A stretch of DNA of 53,986 nucleotides. Source: an uncultured bacterium. Its GTDB lineage: Bacteria; Verrucomicrobiota; Kiritimatiellia; CAIKKV01. The stretch lies in contig CALHRZ010000032.1 of NCBI GenBank assembly GCA_938038445.1, positions 1 through 53,986 on the forward strand. Reading direction: 5' to 3'. The translations under genes and the position numbers were made by a program. Positions 16,963 through 25,596 of the stretch are shown in pieces (positions within the stretch are counted from its first letter, which is position 1; the number at the start of each line of letters is the position of its first letter). The notes beneath the pieces are model-generated. The model ran no database searches, was not told the origin of the DNA, and worked only from the letters and a program-made list of their open reading frames with translations.

Positions 16963-17694
16963 TCAAGAGCCTTTTGGGGGATGCCGGCGGAATCCGCTTC
17001 GGAAGGCAAGTTTCCAGACCATGAAAAGGGCTTCCCGTACAATGCGGGAACTCATTTTCGAATACCCCGAGCGTCGGTCCTCGAAGATAATGGGGATTTC
17101 GACCATGCGGAATCCCTTCATCCACACCGTATGGTTCATTTCGATCTGAAAGGAATAACCGTTGGACTGGATTTGGTCCAGGTTGATCGAAGCCAGGACG
17201 CGGCGTCGGAAGCATTTGAAGCCGCCGGTGGGATCGGTGATCGGCATTCCCGTTACGAGCCGGACATAGGTTGCGGCGCTTTTTGAGAGGATGAGTCGGG
17301 AGAGCGGCCAGTTGATGATCCGGATGCCGTTGAGGTAACGGGAGCCGACCACACAATCGGCCTCGCGGGCGGCTGCCAAAAATCGGGGAAGATCATTGGG
17401 ATTATGCGAAAAGTCGGCATCCATTTCGAAGATAAACTCATACCCTTCTGCGATGGCCCATTTGAAACCGGCGATGTAGGCGCGGCCCAATCCGTTTTTT
17501 TCCTTGCGGTGAATGACATGGACACGTGGTTCGCGGGCGATCAGAGCGTCAATGACCTCGCCTGTTCCATCCGGCGAATGGTCGTCCACGAAGAGCACAT
17601 GGGCCTCGGGCAAAGCGGAGAACACGGCCTTGCTGATTGGTTCGACATTTTCCCGTTCGTCGTAAGTCGGGATGATGACGAGGACGCGGTTCAT
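16963..17694 (-). CDS. DPM1-like family 2 glycosyltransferase (polyprenol-phosphate sugar synthase)
   Basis: The 243-residue GT-A protein has VIIPTYDERENV, VDDHSPDGTGEV, a metal-binding FEMDADFSHNPNDLP segment and VVGSRYLNG...INWPLSR, the pattern of dolichol-/polyprenol-phosphate mannose synthases. There is no C-terminal membrane domain, so it is a soluble or peripheral enzyme that charges polyprenyl phosphate from an NDP-sugar (GDP-mannose is typical). It is the first gene of a two-gene operon with the UbiA-like enzyme and is divergent from the histidine kinase. The actual sugar cannot be told from the sequence. Confidence 0.88.
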   Translation of the reverse strand: MNRVLVIIPTYDERENVEPISKAVFSALPEAHVLFVDDHSPDGTGEVIDALIAREPRVHVIHRKEKNGLGRAYIAGFKWAIAEGYEFIFEMDADFSHNPNDLPRFLAAAREADCVVGSRYLNGIRIINWPLSRLILSKSAATYVRLVTGMPITDPTGGFKCFRRRVLASINLDQIQSNGYSFQIEMNHTVWMKGFRMVEIPIIFEDRRSGYSKMSSRIVREALFMVWKLAFRSGFRRHPPKGS

Positions 17695-17760
17695 GGGCGT
17701 ATGCTAACGGGGCGGCAAGCGGGCGGCAAGAAAAAAGGGAAATATTTTGTACTAAAACGA

Positions 17761-17789
17761 TTGACAGTTGTTCCTCAGATGGAGACAAT
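17761..17789 (+). promoter_or_regulatory. Promoter near the hybrid histidine kinase gene
   Basis: A perfect TTGACA (17761-17766), 17 bases, then GACAAT (17784-17789). Transcription would start near 17796, downstream of the TTG at 17768, which argues for the TTG at 17801 or GTG at 17813 as the true kinase start. Confidence 0.45.
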
Positions 17790-17800
17790 TCCTTATCATT

Positions 17801-20389
17801 TTGGACTGGGTTGTGAAGGGGTTACGAGGAGTTATTCGAGCAACCGTTTCGTCCATCTGGCCATGGCGAGCACCTCTGATTGCGCTGGTGGCCGGGTTGG
17901 CGCTTACGGCGTGGTGGGTGGTCCAAGTTCAGCGCCAGCAATGGGCGATGGTGCTGGCGGCTTTTCGGTTTCATGCGGAAGAGCGCGGCCATTTTTTGCG
18001 CGAACTGATGGAGCGAAATCGGGAGGATGTCGCGTCCATTGTGCGTTTTTATGAATGTTCGGAGTTTGTAGAGGCAGAGGAATTTCGGTTGTTTGTCACT
18101 CCGATTCTCGACCGATCGGATATTGTGTTTGTTACGTGGCGGCCCTTTCGCGACGATTCGCTGTTTGAGTTTTCTCCCGCAGGTGAGGGAGATTATTGCG
18201 AGCCCTCGATGTGGATAGAGCAGGTGCAAGCGGTAAACTTATGGGATGAACCGGCGTTGGTCGAGACCCTTTCGAGGGTGGGGCGAAAACCGGGTCTCTT
18301 TCTTTCCCCGCCGGTTACTTCCCTGTTGGAGAAGGGAGAAGCGGCTGTTTTTTTGTGCGCTCCTGTTCGTTCCGCCGCCAAGCCTGCGGAGGGTGATAAA
18401 CGCCGTGTGCAACGGGGAATCCTGGTGGCTTGCATCGGCTGGTCCCGTTTTTTGTCGTCGGCGCTTCAGCCGTTTCGGCAGACGGGATTATGGGTTCAGG
18501 TAAAGGATGTCAGTGATCCCAACGATCCGCGGGTCGTGGCGGAAGAGGGCGATTTTCGCCAGGTGCGGGAGGATGCCCGCTGGTCGAGGATTTTTCCCTG
18601 GGCCGATCGAATGTACCGTGTGGAAATCGGGATGACGCCCTCTTTCCTTTCGGCGCGGATGGAGCGGGCCGCTTTATGGTTTTACGCCTTGGGGCCGCTG
18701 GCGTCCTCGTTTTTGGCAATCTATCTGGCCGCGGTGCTTGCTGCAAGGCGCCGGGCGGAGGAACTGGCGACCATCCGAACCAAGGAACTGCGGCAGCGGG
18801 AGGAATCGCTGCGCCGTTCGATGGAGGAGTCTCGGCTTCTATTCTCCGCGCTCGAACAGGCGGGGGAAGGCATTGCGTTTTTGGATGAGGAGGGGCGGAT
18901 CACGCTGATCAATCCCGCATTTGAACGCTTGACGGGGCATTCGAAGGCTGAAGCCATTGGCCGCGATTATCTGGAGTTGTTATCGGGGAGGGATCCAGAG
19001 GGGGAAGCCATTCGGGAAACGATCCGCGAAACGTTGAAGAAAGCGCGTTTTTGGAACGGGTTATTTTCAACCCGGCGAAAGGACGGAACCCTTTTTCAGG
19101 CGGGGGTGTCCTTTACGCCTATTAAAGGGCCCCATGGCGGGGATGTGCGATGGGTTGTGGTTTTTTCGGACATGACAGCAATTGTGGATGAGAAAGAACG
19201 GCGCCATCAGGTCCAACGGTTGGAATCCATCGGGTCGCTTGCGGGGGGCATTGCGCATGATTTGAACAATCTCCTTCAGCCGATCCTTGGGTATGCGGAG
19301 ATGATCCAAACGGATTCCGGGCTTCCGCGCGCTGTTCGAAACGATGTCGAATCGATTCGTGAGGCGGCGCAAAAAGCGCGGGACCTCGTTTTGCAGCTTA
19401 TGGCATTTGCCCGCAAGCAGCGGCTGCAACTGGCGATTCTTGATCTGAATGAAGTGATTGTGGCCATCGGCGGTTTTCTCAGGCGCACGTTGCGAGAGAA
19501 CATCCGGATTGAATATCGGCTTCACAAGCCATTGCCGCATATCCGCGCCGACAAGGTCCAGCTCGAACAAGTTTTTCTGAACTTGGCGGTCAACGCGCAG
19601 GAGGCCATGCCGGAAGGGGGGTGTTTGACGATCGAAACGGCCGACGTGAAAGCTGAACCCGGCTCTTCAACCTTGGGTCGAGAGATTCCCATGGGACGGT
19701 ATGTGAGGCTGACGGTGCGAGATACCGGGGTTGGGATGGACGAGGAGACCCAGCAGAGGGTGTTCGAACCATTTTTCACCACCAAAGGGAGAGAGCATCG
19801 AACGGGCATGGGGTTGGCCATGGTGTATGGCATTGTGCGTCAGCACGGTGGGCATATTGTGATCCGCTCCAAGCTGGGCGAGGGGGCCGAATTCCAAATC
19901 TTTATGCCCGTGGTGGAGGTCTCGGAAGAGAAAGAAGAACCTGGGAATGTTTTGTCGTCCGCCGATTCGATACCGGCGGCAGGTGGTTCCCTTGGCAAGG
20001 GACGGACCGTTTTGTTGGCTGAAGATGAAGAATCGGTACGAAAACTGGTTCGGGCGATGCTGATCCGTCTCGGCTTTCAGGTGGTCACCGCGTCTTCCAT
20101 TGAGGAGATTCTCGCGCTGGCACGGCATCCCCATCAGCCGGTGGATCTACTGCTGACGGATATTGTCATGCCCGGGTTGAGTGGGTTGGAACTTTACCGC
20201 CGACTTTCGGCTGAGAGGCCGGGGCTTCCGGTGATCTTCATGTCCGGTTATGCGGATGCCGCCAAACTGGGCCGGCAGGGGTGGCCGGCGCATGTTCCGT
20301 ATCTTCAAAAACCGTTTGATCTTCCATCGCTTGAGGCGGCTCTCAAACGGGCATTTTCGATGGCGCAAGCTTCTTCGTTTTCCGGTTGA
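17801..20389 (+). CDS. Membrane hybrid sensor histidine kinase (sensor-PAS-HisKA-HATPase-receiver)
   Basis: The protein has about 862 residues. A TM segment (PLIALVAGLALTAWW) near the start and another near residue 300 (FYALGPLASSFLAIYLAAVL) flank an extracytoplasmic domain of about 240 residues with no motif I recognise. A PAS domain (about 345-460), a HisKA box (GGIAHDLNNLLQPILG, His about 486), HATPase motifs (DTGVGMDEETQQRVFEPFF and GMGLAMVYGIV) and a receiver (LLTDIVMPGLSGLELYRR, Asp about 787) follow. The HDLNN H-box and C-terminal receiver are typical of complex PVC and deltaproteobacterial kinases. No response regulator with an output domain lies nearby, so the pathway is unknown. The start is uncertain: TTG 17768, TTG 17801 and GTG 17813 are all in frame, and the promoter favours the later two. 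Confidence 0.9.
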   Translation: MDWVVKGLRGVIRATVSSIWPWRAPLIALVAGLALTAWWVVQVQRQQWAMVLAAFRFHAEERGHFLRELMERNREDVASIVRFYECSEFVEAEEFRLFVTPILDRSDIVFVTWRPFRDDSLFEFSPAGEGDYCEPSMWIEQVQAVNLWDEPALVETLSRVGRKPGLFLSPPVTSLLEKGEAAVFLCAPVRSAAKPAEGDKRRVQRGILVACIGWSRFLSSALQPFRQTGLWVQVKDVSDPNDPRVVAEEGDFRQVREDARWSRIFPWADRMYRVEIGMTPSFLSARMERAALWFYALGPLASSFLAIYLAAVLAARRRAEELATIRTKELRQREESLRRSMEESRLLFSALEQAGEGIAFLDEEGRITLINPAFERLTGHSKAEAIGRDYLELLSGRDPEGEAIRETIRETLKKARFWNGLFSTRRKDGTLFQAGVSFTPIKGPHGGDVRWVVVFSDMTAIVDEKERRHQVQRLESIGSLAGGIAHDLNNLLQPILGYAEMIQTDSGLPRAVRNDVESIREAAQKARDLVLQLMAFARKQRLQLAILDLNEVIVAIGGFLRRTLRENIRIEYRLHKPLPHIRADKVQLEQVFLNLAVNAQEAMPEGGCLTIETADVKAEPGSSTLGREIPMGRYVRLTVRDTGVGMDEETQQRVFEPFFTTKGREHRTGMGLAMVYGIVRQHGGHIVIRSKLGEGAEFQIFMPVVEVSEEKEEPGNVLSSADSIPAAGGSLGKGRTVLLAEDEESVRKLVRAMLIRLGFQVVTASSIEEILALARHPHQPVDLLLTDIVMPGLSGLELYRRLSAERPGLPVIFMSGYADAAKLGRQGWPAHVPYLQKPFDLPSLEAALKRAFSMAQASSFSG

Positions 20390-20697
20390 CCGGGTGTATG
20401 GGGAGTGGGGGGAGCGGCAGGAGGGATTGGGTGCGAACCGCCTGACTTTCCTGTTGACTGTAGTTCCCCTCCTCGGTGGCGGAGAGGGGCAGGCTTCCGG
20501 CAGGGAGTGCCGGAACTGCAAGAAGGCGCTCATCAGGGCAAAGCTTCCGAATTGTTTGCGAATTGTGCCGTATTGGTTTTTGGGGTTTTAATAAGGCTGG
20601 TCATGGAGATGCGAGCTTGCTATCTTCTACCCTTTGATGGGTGGGGGGAAAAGATCGCTGCCGGCTTGGTAGCGGATGGTTATGGGTCCAAGAGGAC
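20390..20697. other. 308-base gene-free region with palindromic repeats
   Basis: No convincing gene is seen between the kinase stop and the first ABC gene. The region holds a G/C-rich hairpin (CCCCTC at 20466-20471 with GAGGGG at 20484-20489), the TTCCGGCA palindrome at 20495-20515, and an outer pair TGTAGTTCC (20459-20467) / GGAACTGCA (20512-20520), so 20459-20520 can fold as one branched structure. Confidence 0.6.
20459..20520. repeat. REP-like palindromic repeat, copy 1
   Basis: TTCCGGCA-GGGAG-TGCCGGAA (20495-20515) is a perfect 8-bp stem with a 5-base loop. Its core and flanks (AGGCTTCCGGCA, GGAGTGCCGGAACT) recur at 45475-45501. An outer TGTAGTTCC/GGAACTGCA pair encloses it and a second hairpin. 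It could also act as a terminator for the kinase gene, but no T-run follows. Confidence 0.7.
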
Positions 20698-22575
20698 GTG
20701 AAGGACGAAGACCGAGCGCACACGGGAGAAGAAACGGGTAATTGGCCGGTGATTCGACGGCTTTTGGACCTGACATGGCGGTACCGGTTGGCTTGTATTC
20801 GGATGATTGTCTTTCACTTTGTCTTGTTGGGGCTTACGGTTTTGAGTTTGGGGATGACGGGGCGGGGGATTGACTATATTCGGCACGCCATTTCCGTTTC
20901 GGAGGGGCGTGTGCCGCCGCCTTCCTGGCCATTTGGTTTGGCTCCTCCGGCCCATTGGCCTCCGATGGCGGTTCTTTTTCTCTTGGGCGGGATCATTGTT
21001 CTCTTGGCGTTGATCCGATCGGTCGTCACGTATTTGAACAACCTCAACAGCGTTCGGCTTACCCAGCAGGGGTTGGTGGTGGATCTTCGCGCGGCGGTTT
21101 ACGACAAGCTGCAGCGGCTGAGTTTCCGTTTTTTTGACGACAAGGCCAGCGGGACACTGATCACGCGAGTCACAAGCGACGTACAGAATGTCCGTCTGTT
21201 TGTGGACGGCGTCGTGGTGCAGACCTTTATTTTTTCGGCCTCCGCCTTGACCTACTTTTGGTACATGTTTCGCATCCATCGCGGGTTGACTCTGCTCAGC
21301 CTCACGGTGTGGCCCTTCATCGCGCTGGGGTCCAGCGTGTTTTCCCGGAAAGTCAAGAAGGCATACCGGAAGAACCGGGACTTGACGGACGAGATGATTT
21401 TGGGCGTCAGCGAGCAGATTCAGGGGATGTACGTCACGAAGGGGTTTTCGCGGGAGGCGGATGCGGAGGCGCGATTTGCGGCGCGGAACGCTGCGGTGCG
21501 GAACCAGAAATTCCTTATTTTTCAATTTGTGACGATTTATGGTCCCTCGATGGAGTTGCTGACCCGACTGACGGTTCTTGGGGTTCTGGCGTATGGGGGG
21601 TGGTTGACCTTTCACGGGCAACTTCCCCTGGGAGAGGGGCTGATTGTTTTTCTCGGCTTACTTCAGCGGTTGACGGATCAGGTCAACGTGCTGACGACGA
21701 TCACCGATTCGGTTCAACAAAGCCTCACTTCTGCGCGCCGACTCTTCGAGATTCTGGACATGGAGCCGGAGGTTCGGAGTCCCCCTCAACCGGTCCGGCG
21801 GCGGCTAGGGGGGAAGATTCGTTTTGAGCATGTTTCCTTCTGTTATACGCCGGGCGCCCTTGTTCTGGAGGACATCCATTTTGAAGTTCAGCCGGGCGAA
21901 TGCATTGGGATTCTGGGCGGGACTGGAGCGGGCAAGAGCACGCTTCTCAGTTTGATTCCACGTTTTTATGATGTCACGGGGGGGTGCGTGTTTTTAGACG
22001 ATGTTGACGTGCGGCGGCTGGACCTTGACGCGTTGCGGCGGCAGGTGGGTTTTGTATTTCAGGAAAGTTTTCTTTTCAGCAACACGGTGGCGGCCAACAT
22101 TGCGTTCGGCCGTCCGGAAGCCACGCGCGGAGACATTGAACGGGCGGCCCGCCTGGCCTGTGCGCACGAGTTCATTCAGGCGATGCCCCAGGGTTACGAT
22201 ACGGTCCTTTACGAAGGAGGCGGAAATCTCTCTGGGGGGCAGCGGCAGCGGCTGGCGCTCGCTCGTGCAATTTTGCTCGAGCCTCCGATTCTTCTGTTGG
22301 ATGATCCGACGGCTGCGGTGGACGCCGAGACGGAGCACGAGATTCTGGAAGCCATTGAAAGCGCCCGTGCCGGCCGAACGACTTTTCTGGTAACCCATCG
22401 GATGCATGCCCTGGGCCGGATGGATCGCATTTTGGTTCTGCATCGAGGCCGTCAGGTTCAGTGGGGAACCCATGAAGAACTGATGGCGGTTCGCGGCCCT
22501 TATCGTCGGGCCGCCCGGATTCAATTGGGCGATATGCTGGATGTATCGGCTGGGTTGGGAGGGAGTGCGGCATGA
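20698..22575 (+). CDS. ABC exporter half-transporter, degenerate-site subunit (TM287-like)
   Basis: The 625-residue protein is a type I exporter half: six membrane segments (residues about 30-320) and a nucleotide-binding domain with Walker A GGTGAGKST, Q-loop VFQESF, a canonical NLSGGQRQ signature, Walker B ILLLDDPTAAVD and switch histidine VTHRM. Asp replaces the catalytic Glu after Walker B, as in the inactive-site half of heterodimeric exporters. Its stop overlaps the start of the partner gene (ATGA), so the two form a heterodimer. The GTG at 20698 starts close to the first conserved helix; a GTG at 20641 is also in frame, and neither has a well-spaced ribosome site. Lipid or drug export is typical; the cargo is unknown. 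Confidence 0.9.
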   Translation: MKDEDRAHTGEETGNWPVIRRLLDLTWRYRLACIRMIVFHFVLLGLTVLSLGMTGRGIDYIRHAISVSEGRVPPPSWPFGLAPPAHWPPMAVLFLLGGIIVLLALIRSVVTYLNNLNSVRLTQQGLVVDLRAAVYDKLQRLSFRFFDDKASGTLITRVTSDVQNVRLFVDGVVVQTFIFSASALTYFWYMFRIHRGLTLLSLTVWPFIALGSSVFSRKVKKAYRKNRDLTDEMILGVSEQIQGMYVTKGFSREADAEARFAARNAAVRNQKFLIFQFVTIYGPSMELLTRLTVLGVLAYGGWLTFHGQLPLGEGLIVFLGLLQRLTDQVNVLTTITDSVQQSLTSARRLFEILDMEPEVRSPPQPVRRRLGGKIRFEHVSFCYTPGALVLEDIHFEVQPGECIGILGGTGAGKSTLLSLIPRFYDVTGGCVFLDDVDVRRLDLDALRRQVGFVFQESFLFSNTVAANIAFGRPEATRGDIERAARLACAHEFIQAMPQGYDTVLYEGGGNLSGGQRQRLALARAILLEPPILLLDDPTAAVDAETEHEILEAIESARAGRTTFLVTHRMHALGRMDRILVLHRGRQVQWGTHEELMAVRGPYRRAARIQLGDMLDVSAGLGGSAA

Positions 22576-24452
22576 AGCAGGGTGTGACGGGTTCAGCTGC
22601 GGCGGGGTTGACGATCGTCAGCCGCGATGCGCGAGAGCATGGGGCCGACGTACGACCTCTTTCGCTCAGCCTGTATGCCCGGCTTTTTCGATACACTCGG
22701 GCGTGCGCTGCGAAACGAAACGTTCTATTTGTGACGGTGCTTCTCCGTGCGGGGCAGAGTGCGGTGATTCCTTGGATGATGGCCTCCACCATCAACGGCC
22801 CCATTCGCAACGGGGACTGGCTGGGGCTTTTGCGGTGGTTGACGGCTCTCGCGCTGTTTACTCTGTTCACCCAGGTTACGCTTCACTTCCGGCAGCGTTT
22901 GGCTTTCGAATTGGGGGAATCCGTTGTGCACGACCTTCGGCGGGATCTTTTTCGGCACATGATGGAAATGCCGATGTCCTATTTCAATCGGACGCGTCCC
23001 GGGCTGCTGATCAACCGGTTTACCAGCGATGTGGAGGCGGTTCGGAACGGGGTACAGAATGTGGTGTTTGCCAGTCTGGTCAATCTGGGCGGGATGCTGG
23101 TGGCTGCTGGATTCATGGTGTATTACGATCGGGGGCTGTTTCTGGTAGTTTTGGCTACCGCACCGATTTTGTGGGGATTGAATCGGATTTTTCGAACCCG
23201 ATTGAGCCAGGCGCACCGGGCGGTTCAGGAAAGCTTCAGTCGGGTGACGGCGACGGTGTCCGAATCGGTACGCGGGGTGCGGGTCACCCAGAGCTTCAAC
23301 CGATGGGCTCGAAACGCCCAGATGTTTCACGACCTGGTATTCGATCATTCCTGGTTCAACATCCGGGTTACGCAGACCGAATCGCTGTATTTGCCTCTGA
23401 TGGACTTGAATGGCCAGTTTTTTTTGGCAGCCTTGCTGATTCTGGGGGGATATCGTGTGCTGTATGGCGTGGGGACAACCACGATCGGCGATTTGGTCCA
23501 GTTCTTTTTTCTTGCGGGGACCTTTTTCAATCCCATTCATTCTTTGGCCAATCATTACAATCAAGCTCTCACGGCCATGGCCAGTGCGGAGCGCATCTTT
23601 CGGTTTCTGGACACTCCGCCGGACTGGACTGAACCGCCGGCCGATGGGCGATCGCCCGTGACCGAGGGGCAAGTGGAGTTGGATGGGGTCTCGTTTGCCT
23701 ATGTGCCGGACCGGCCTGTTCTTCGGAACCTTTCTTTTTCCGTAAAGCCGGGCGCTTCGGTGGCCTTGGTTGGGCCGACGGGGAGCGGAAAGACGACCCT
23801 CCTTCATTTGATCGCCAAGTTTTACATTCCGACCGCGGGGGTTTTGCGGATTGATGGTCGGGATATTGTGACTTTGAATGGGGGAGATCTTCGTCGGAGT
23901 TACGGGATTGTGCTGCAGCAGAACTTTCTCTTTTCGGGGACGGTACTGGACAATATCCGCATGGGGCGGCCGGAGGCTACGGAATCCGAGGTGAGGGAGG
24001 CAGCGCGGCGGCTGGACTGTCTCGACGTGTTCGATGCTCTTCCGAATGGGTTGCAGACGCGGGTGGGGGAGCAGGGAGCGGGCATTTCCCTCGGCGAACG
24101 GCAACTGATCTGTTTTGCCCGCGCGATGCTGGTCAATCCTCGCATTTTGCTGCTCGACGAGGCGACCAGTGCAGTGGACGCCTTGACGGAAGCCAGGCTT
24201 CAAGCGGCCTTGGAACGGTTGTTGGTGGGCCGGACGAGCTTTGTGATCGCCCATCGTCTCAGCACGGTTCGGAATGCCGATCGGATTTTGGTGTTGGATC
24301 GGGGGCGTTTGGTTGAAGACGGGACGCATCGCGATTTGGTCCGGCGCGACGGCCTATACGCCCGGCTGTACCGTGAATTTATGCTGGCCCAGTCGGAGGA
24401 AACGATTCGGAAAAAGAATCGTCGAGCGGGGGATTCTGTAAGGCCTCAGTGA
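22572..24452 (+). CDS. ABC exporter half-transporter, catalytic-site subunit (TM288-like)
   Basis: The 626-residue partner has six membrane segments (residues about 50-350) and a nucleotide-binding domain with Walker A GPTGSGKTT, Q-loop VLQQNF, a non-canonical signature ISLGERQ in place of LSGGQ, Walker B ILLLDEATSAVD with the catalytic Glu, and switch histidine IAHRL. Its degenerate signature would face the degenerate Walker B of the upstream subunit, leaving one active ATP site. The ATG overlaps the stop of the upstream gene by four bases. The N-terminus has about 35 extra residues before the first helix. Confidence 0.92.
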   Translation: MKQGVTGSAAAGLTIVSRDAREHGADVRPLSLSLYARLFRYTRACAAKRNVLFVTVLLRAGQSAVIPWMMASTINGPIRNGDWLGLLRWLTALALFTLFTQVTLHFRQRLAFELGESVVHDLRRDLFRHMMEMPMSYFNRTRPGLLINRFTSDVEAVRNGVQNVVFASLVNLGGMLVAAGFMVYYDRGLFLVVLATAPILWGLNRIFRTRLSQAHRAVQESFSRVTATVSESVRGVRVTQSFNRWARNAQMFHDLVFDHSWFNIRVTQTESLYLPLMDLNGQFFLAALLILGGYRVLYGVGTTTIGDLVQFFFLAGTFFNPIHSLANHYNQALTAMASAERIFRFLDTPPDWTEPPADGRSPVTEGQVELDGVSFAYVPDRPVLRNLSFSVKPGASVALVGPTGSGKTTLLHLIAKFYIPTAGVLRIDGRDIVTLNGGDLRRSYGIVLQQNFLFSGTVLDNIRMGRPEATESEVREAARRLDCLDVFDALPNGLQTRVGEQGAGISLGERQLICFARAMLVNPRILLLDEATSAVDALTEARLQAALERLLVGRTSFVIAHRLSTVRNADRILVLDRGRLVEDGTHRDLVRRDGLYARLYREFMLAQSEETIRKKNRRAGDSVRPQ

Positions 24453-24501
24453 CGCAGAGGGGAGCGAGGGCTTCGCGCTCGTGGAATTCTGCAAAAACAC
24501 G

Positions 24502-24531
24502 TGGACAGTTCGGCGGAGTCTCTCCTATAAT
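24502..24531 (+). promoter_or_regulatory. Promoter for the pterin-binding methyltransferase gene
   Basis: TGGACA (24502-24507), 18 bases, then a perfect TATAAT (24526-24531), 33 bases before the ATG at 24565. It is the best -10 box I found in the window. Confidence 0.6.
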
Positions 24532-24564
24532 ACGCTTTCTTTATTATTAACTGGGGAAACCGCC

Positions 24565-25587
24565 ATGAAGATCCCTTCGTTTTTGATCGTTGGAGAAAAC
24601 ATTCACTGCACCCGCATTTTCAAGGTGGGGGGCAAGAATGTGGGGCCGAATAAAACCGGCCGGCCGGTCATTACGTATGCGGTGGGCCGGGAGATGCGGG
24701 AACTTCCCGTGCCCGATGGGTTCGTGCAAGGGGGCGACTGGGCGGCGGGGAAGGTCAAACATTGTGCGGTTGCGGTGTGGCAGGGGTTGTATGGCGGAGC
24801 CTCGGAAAAGGCGGCGGCGGTGGATTATTTGAAGACATTGGCCCGCCGGCAGGAGGAGCTGGGCGCCTCCTGGCTCGATATTAACGTGGACGAGTTCAGC
24901 ACCGACGTGGAGGAGCGGATTCGGGCGATGCGTTGGACGTGCCAAACGGTTCAGAAGGCGGTGCGGATTCCGCTCAGTATTGATTCGTCAAATCTTGATA
25001 TCCTCCGCTCGGGGTTGGAGTCCTGCGATCGTTCACGGGGCAAACCGATGGTGAATTCCGTTTCGCTTGAGCGGAAAGATGCCATTGAACTGGCGGCCCG
25101 GGCGGGGGCGGTCGTGATCGCCTCGGCGGCGGGCGAGGAGGGCATGCCGTGCGACACGGAAGGCCGGTTGGCGAACATCCGGCGGCTCATGCCGCTGTTG
25201 GAGGCGGCGGGGTTCGATCGGCCATCGGTTTGCCTGGATCCGCTCGTATTTCCGATTTCGGTGGACTCGACCAACGGGGTCAAATTTCTTGAGGCGGTTC
25301 GAGCGCTCCGCGCCGCTTATGGCCCATCGATTCATATCGTGGCCGGTTTGAGCAACGTTTCGTTCGGGCTTCCGAACCGGAAGCTGATCAATCAGGTTTT
25401 TTCCTGGCTGGCAGTCGAGGCAGGTGCGGATGGGGGAATCGTGGACCCTGTACAGATCAATCGGGCGATTCTGGAATCCCTGAATCCCGAAGAGCGAAAT
25501 TTCAAGCTGGCCGCTGACCTTTTGTTGGGTCGGGATGAATTCGGGCTGAACTATATTGAGGCGTTTCGGGGCGGCGAAAGCGGCTGA
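24565..25587 (+). CDS. Pterin-binding (MeTr/DHPS-like) methyltransferase
   Basis: The 340-residue TIM-barrel protein has the pterin-binding pattern of methyltetrahydrofolate:corrinoid methyltransferases and the MetH middle domain: IVGENIHCTR at the start, GASWLDINVDE, IPLSIDSSN, MVNSVSLER and an Asn/Asp-rich CLDPLVFPISVDS segment. It probably moves a methyl group between tetrahydrofolate and a corrinoid protein. No corrinoid protein, activator or acetyl-CoA synthase gene is nearby, so its partner is elsewhere. The product is longer than classical MeTr (about 260 residues), with an insertion around residues 20-80. The ATG at 24565 follows a GGGGAAA site and a strong promoter; the longer frame would start upstream of the promoter. 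Confidence 0.78.
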   Translation: MKIPSFLIVGENIHCTRIFKVGGKNVGPNKTGRPVITYAVGREMRELPVPDGFVQGGDWAAGKVKHCAVAVWQGLYGGASEKAAAVDYLKTLARRQEELGASWLDINVDEFSTDVEERIRAMRWTCQTVQKAVRIPLSIDSSNLDILRSGLESCDRSRGKPMVNSVSLERKDAIELAARAGAVVIASAAGEEGMPCDTEGRLANIRRLMPLLEAAGFDRPSVCLDPLVFPISVDSTNGVKFLEAVRALRAAYGPSIHIVAGLSNVSFGLPNRKLINQVFSWLAVEAGADGGIVDPVQINRAILESLNPEERNFKLAADLLLGRDEFGLNYIEAFRGGESG

Positions 25588-25596
25588 TCGGTTTTG

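Noticed and set aside
22725..24329. A 534-codon minus-strand frame opposite the second ABC gene
   Set aside because: The plus strand has complete ABC motifs; the antisense product has no recognisable domain.
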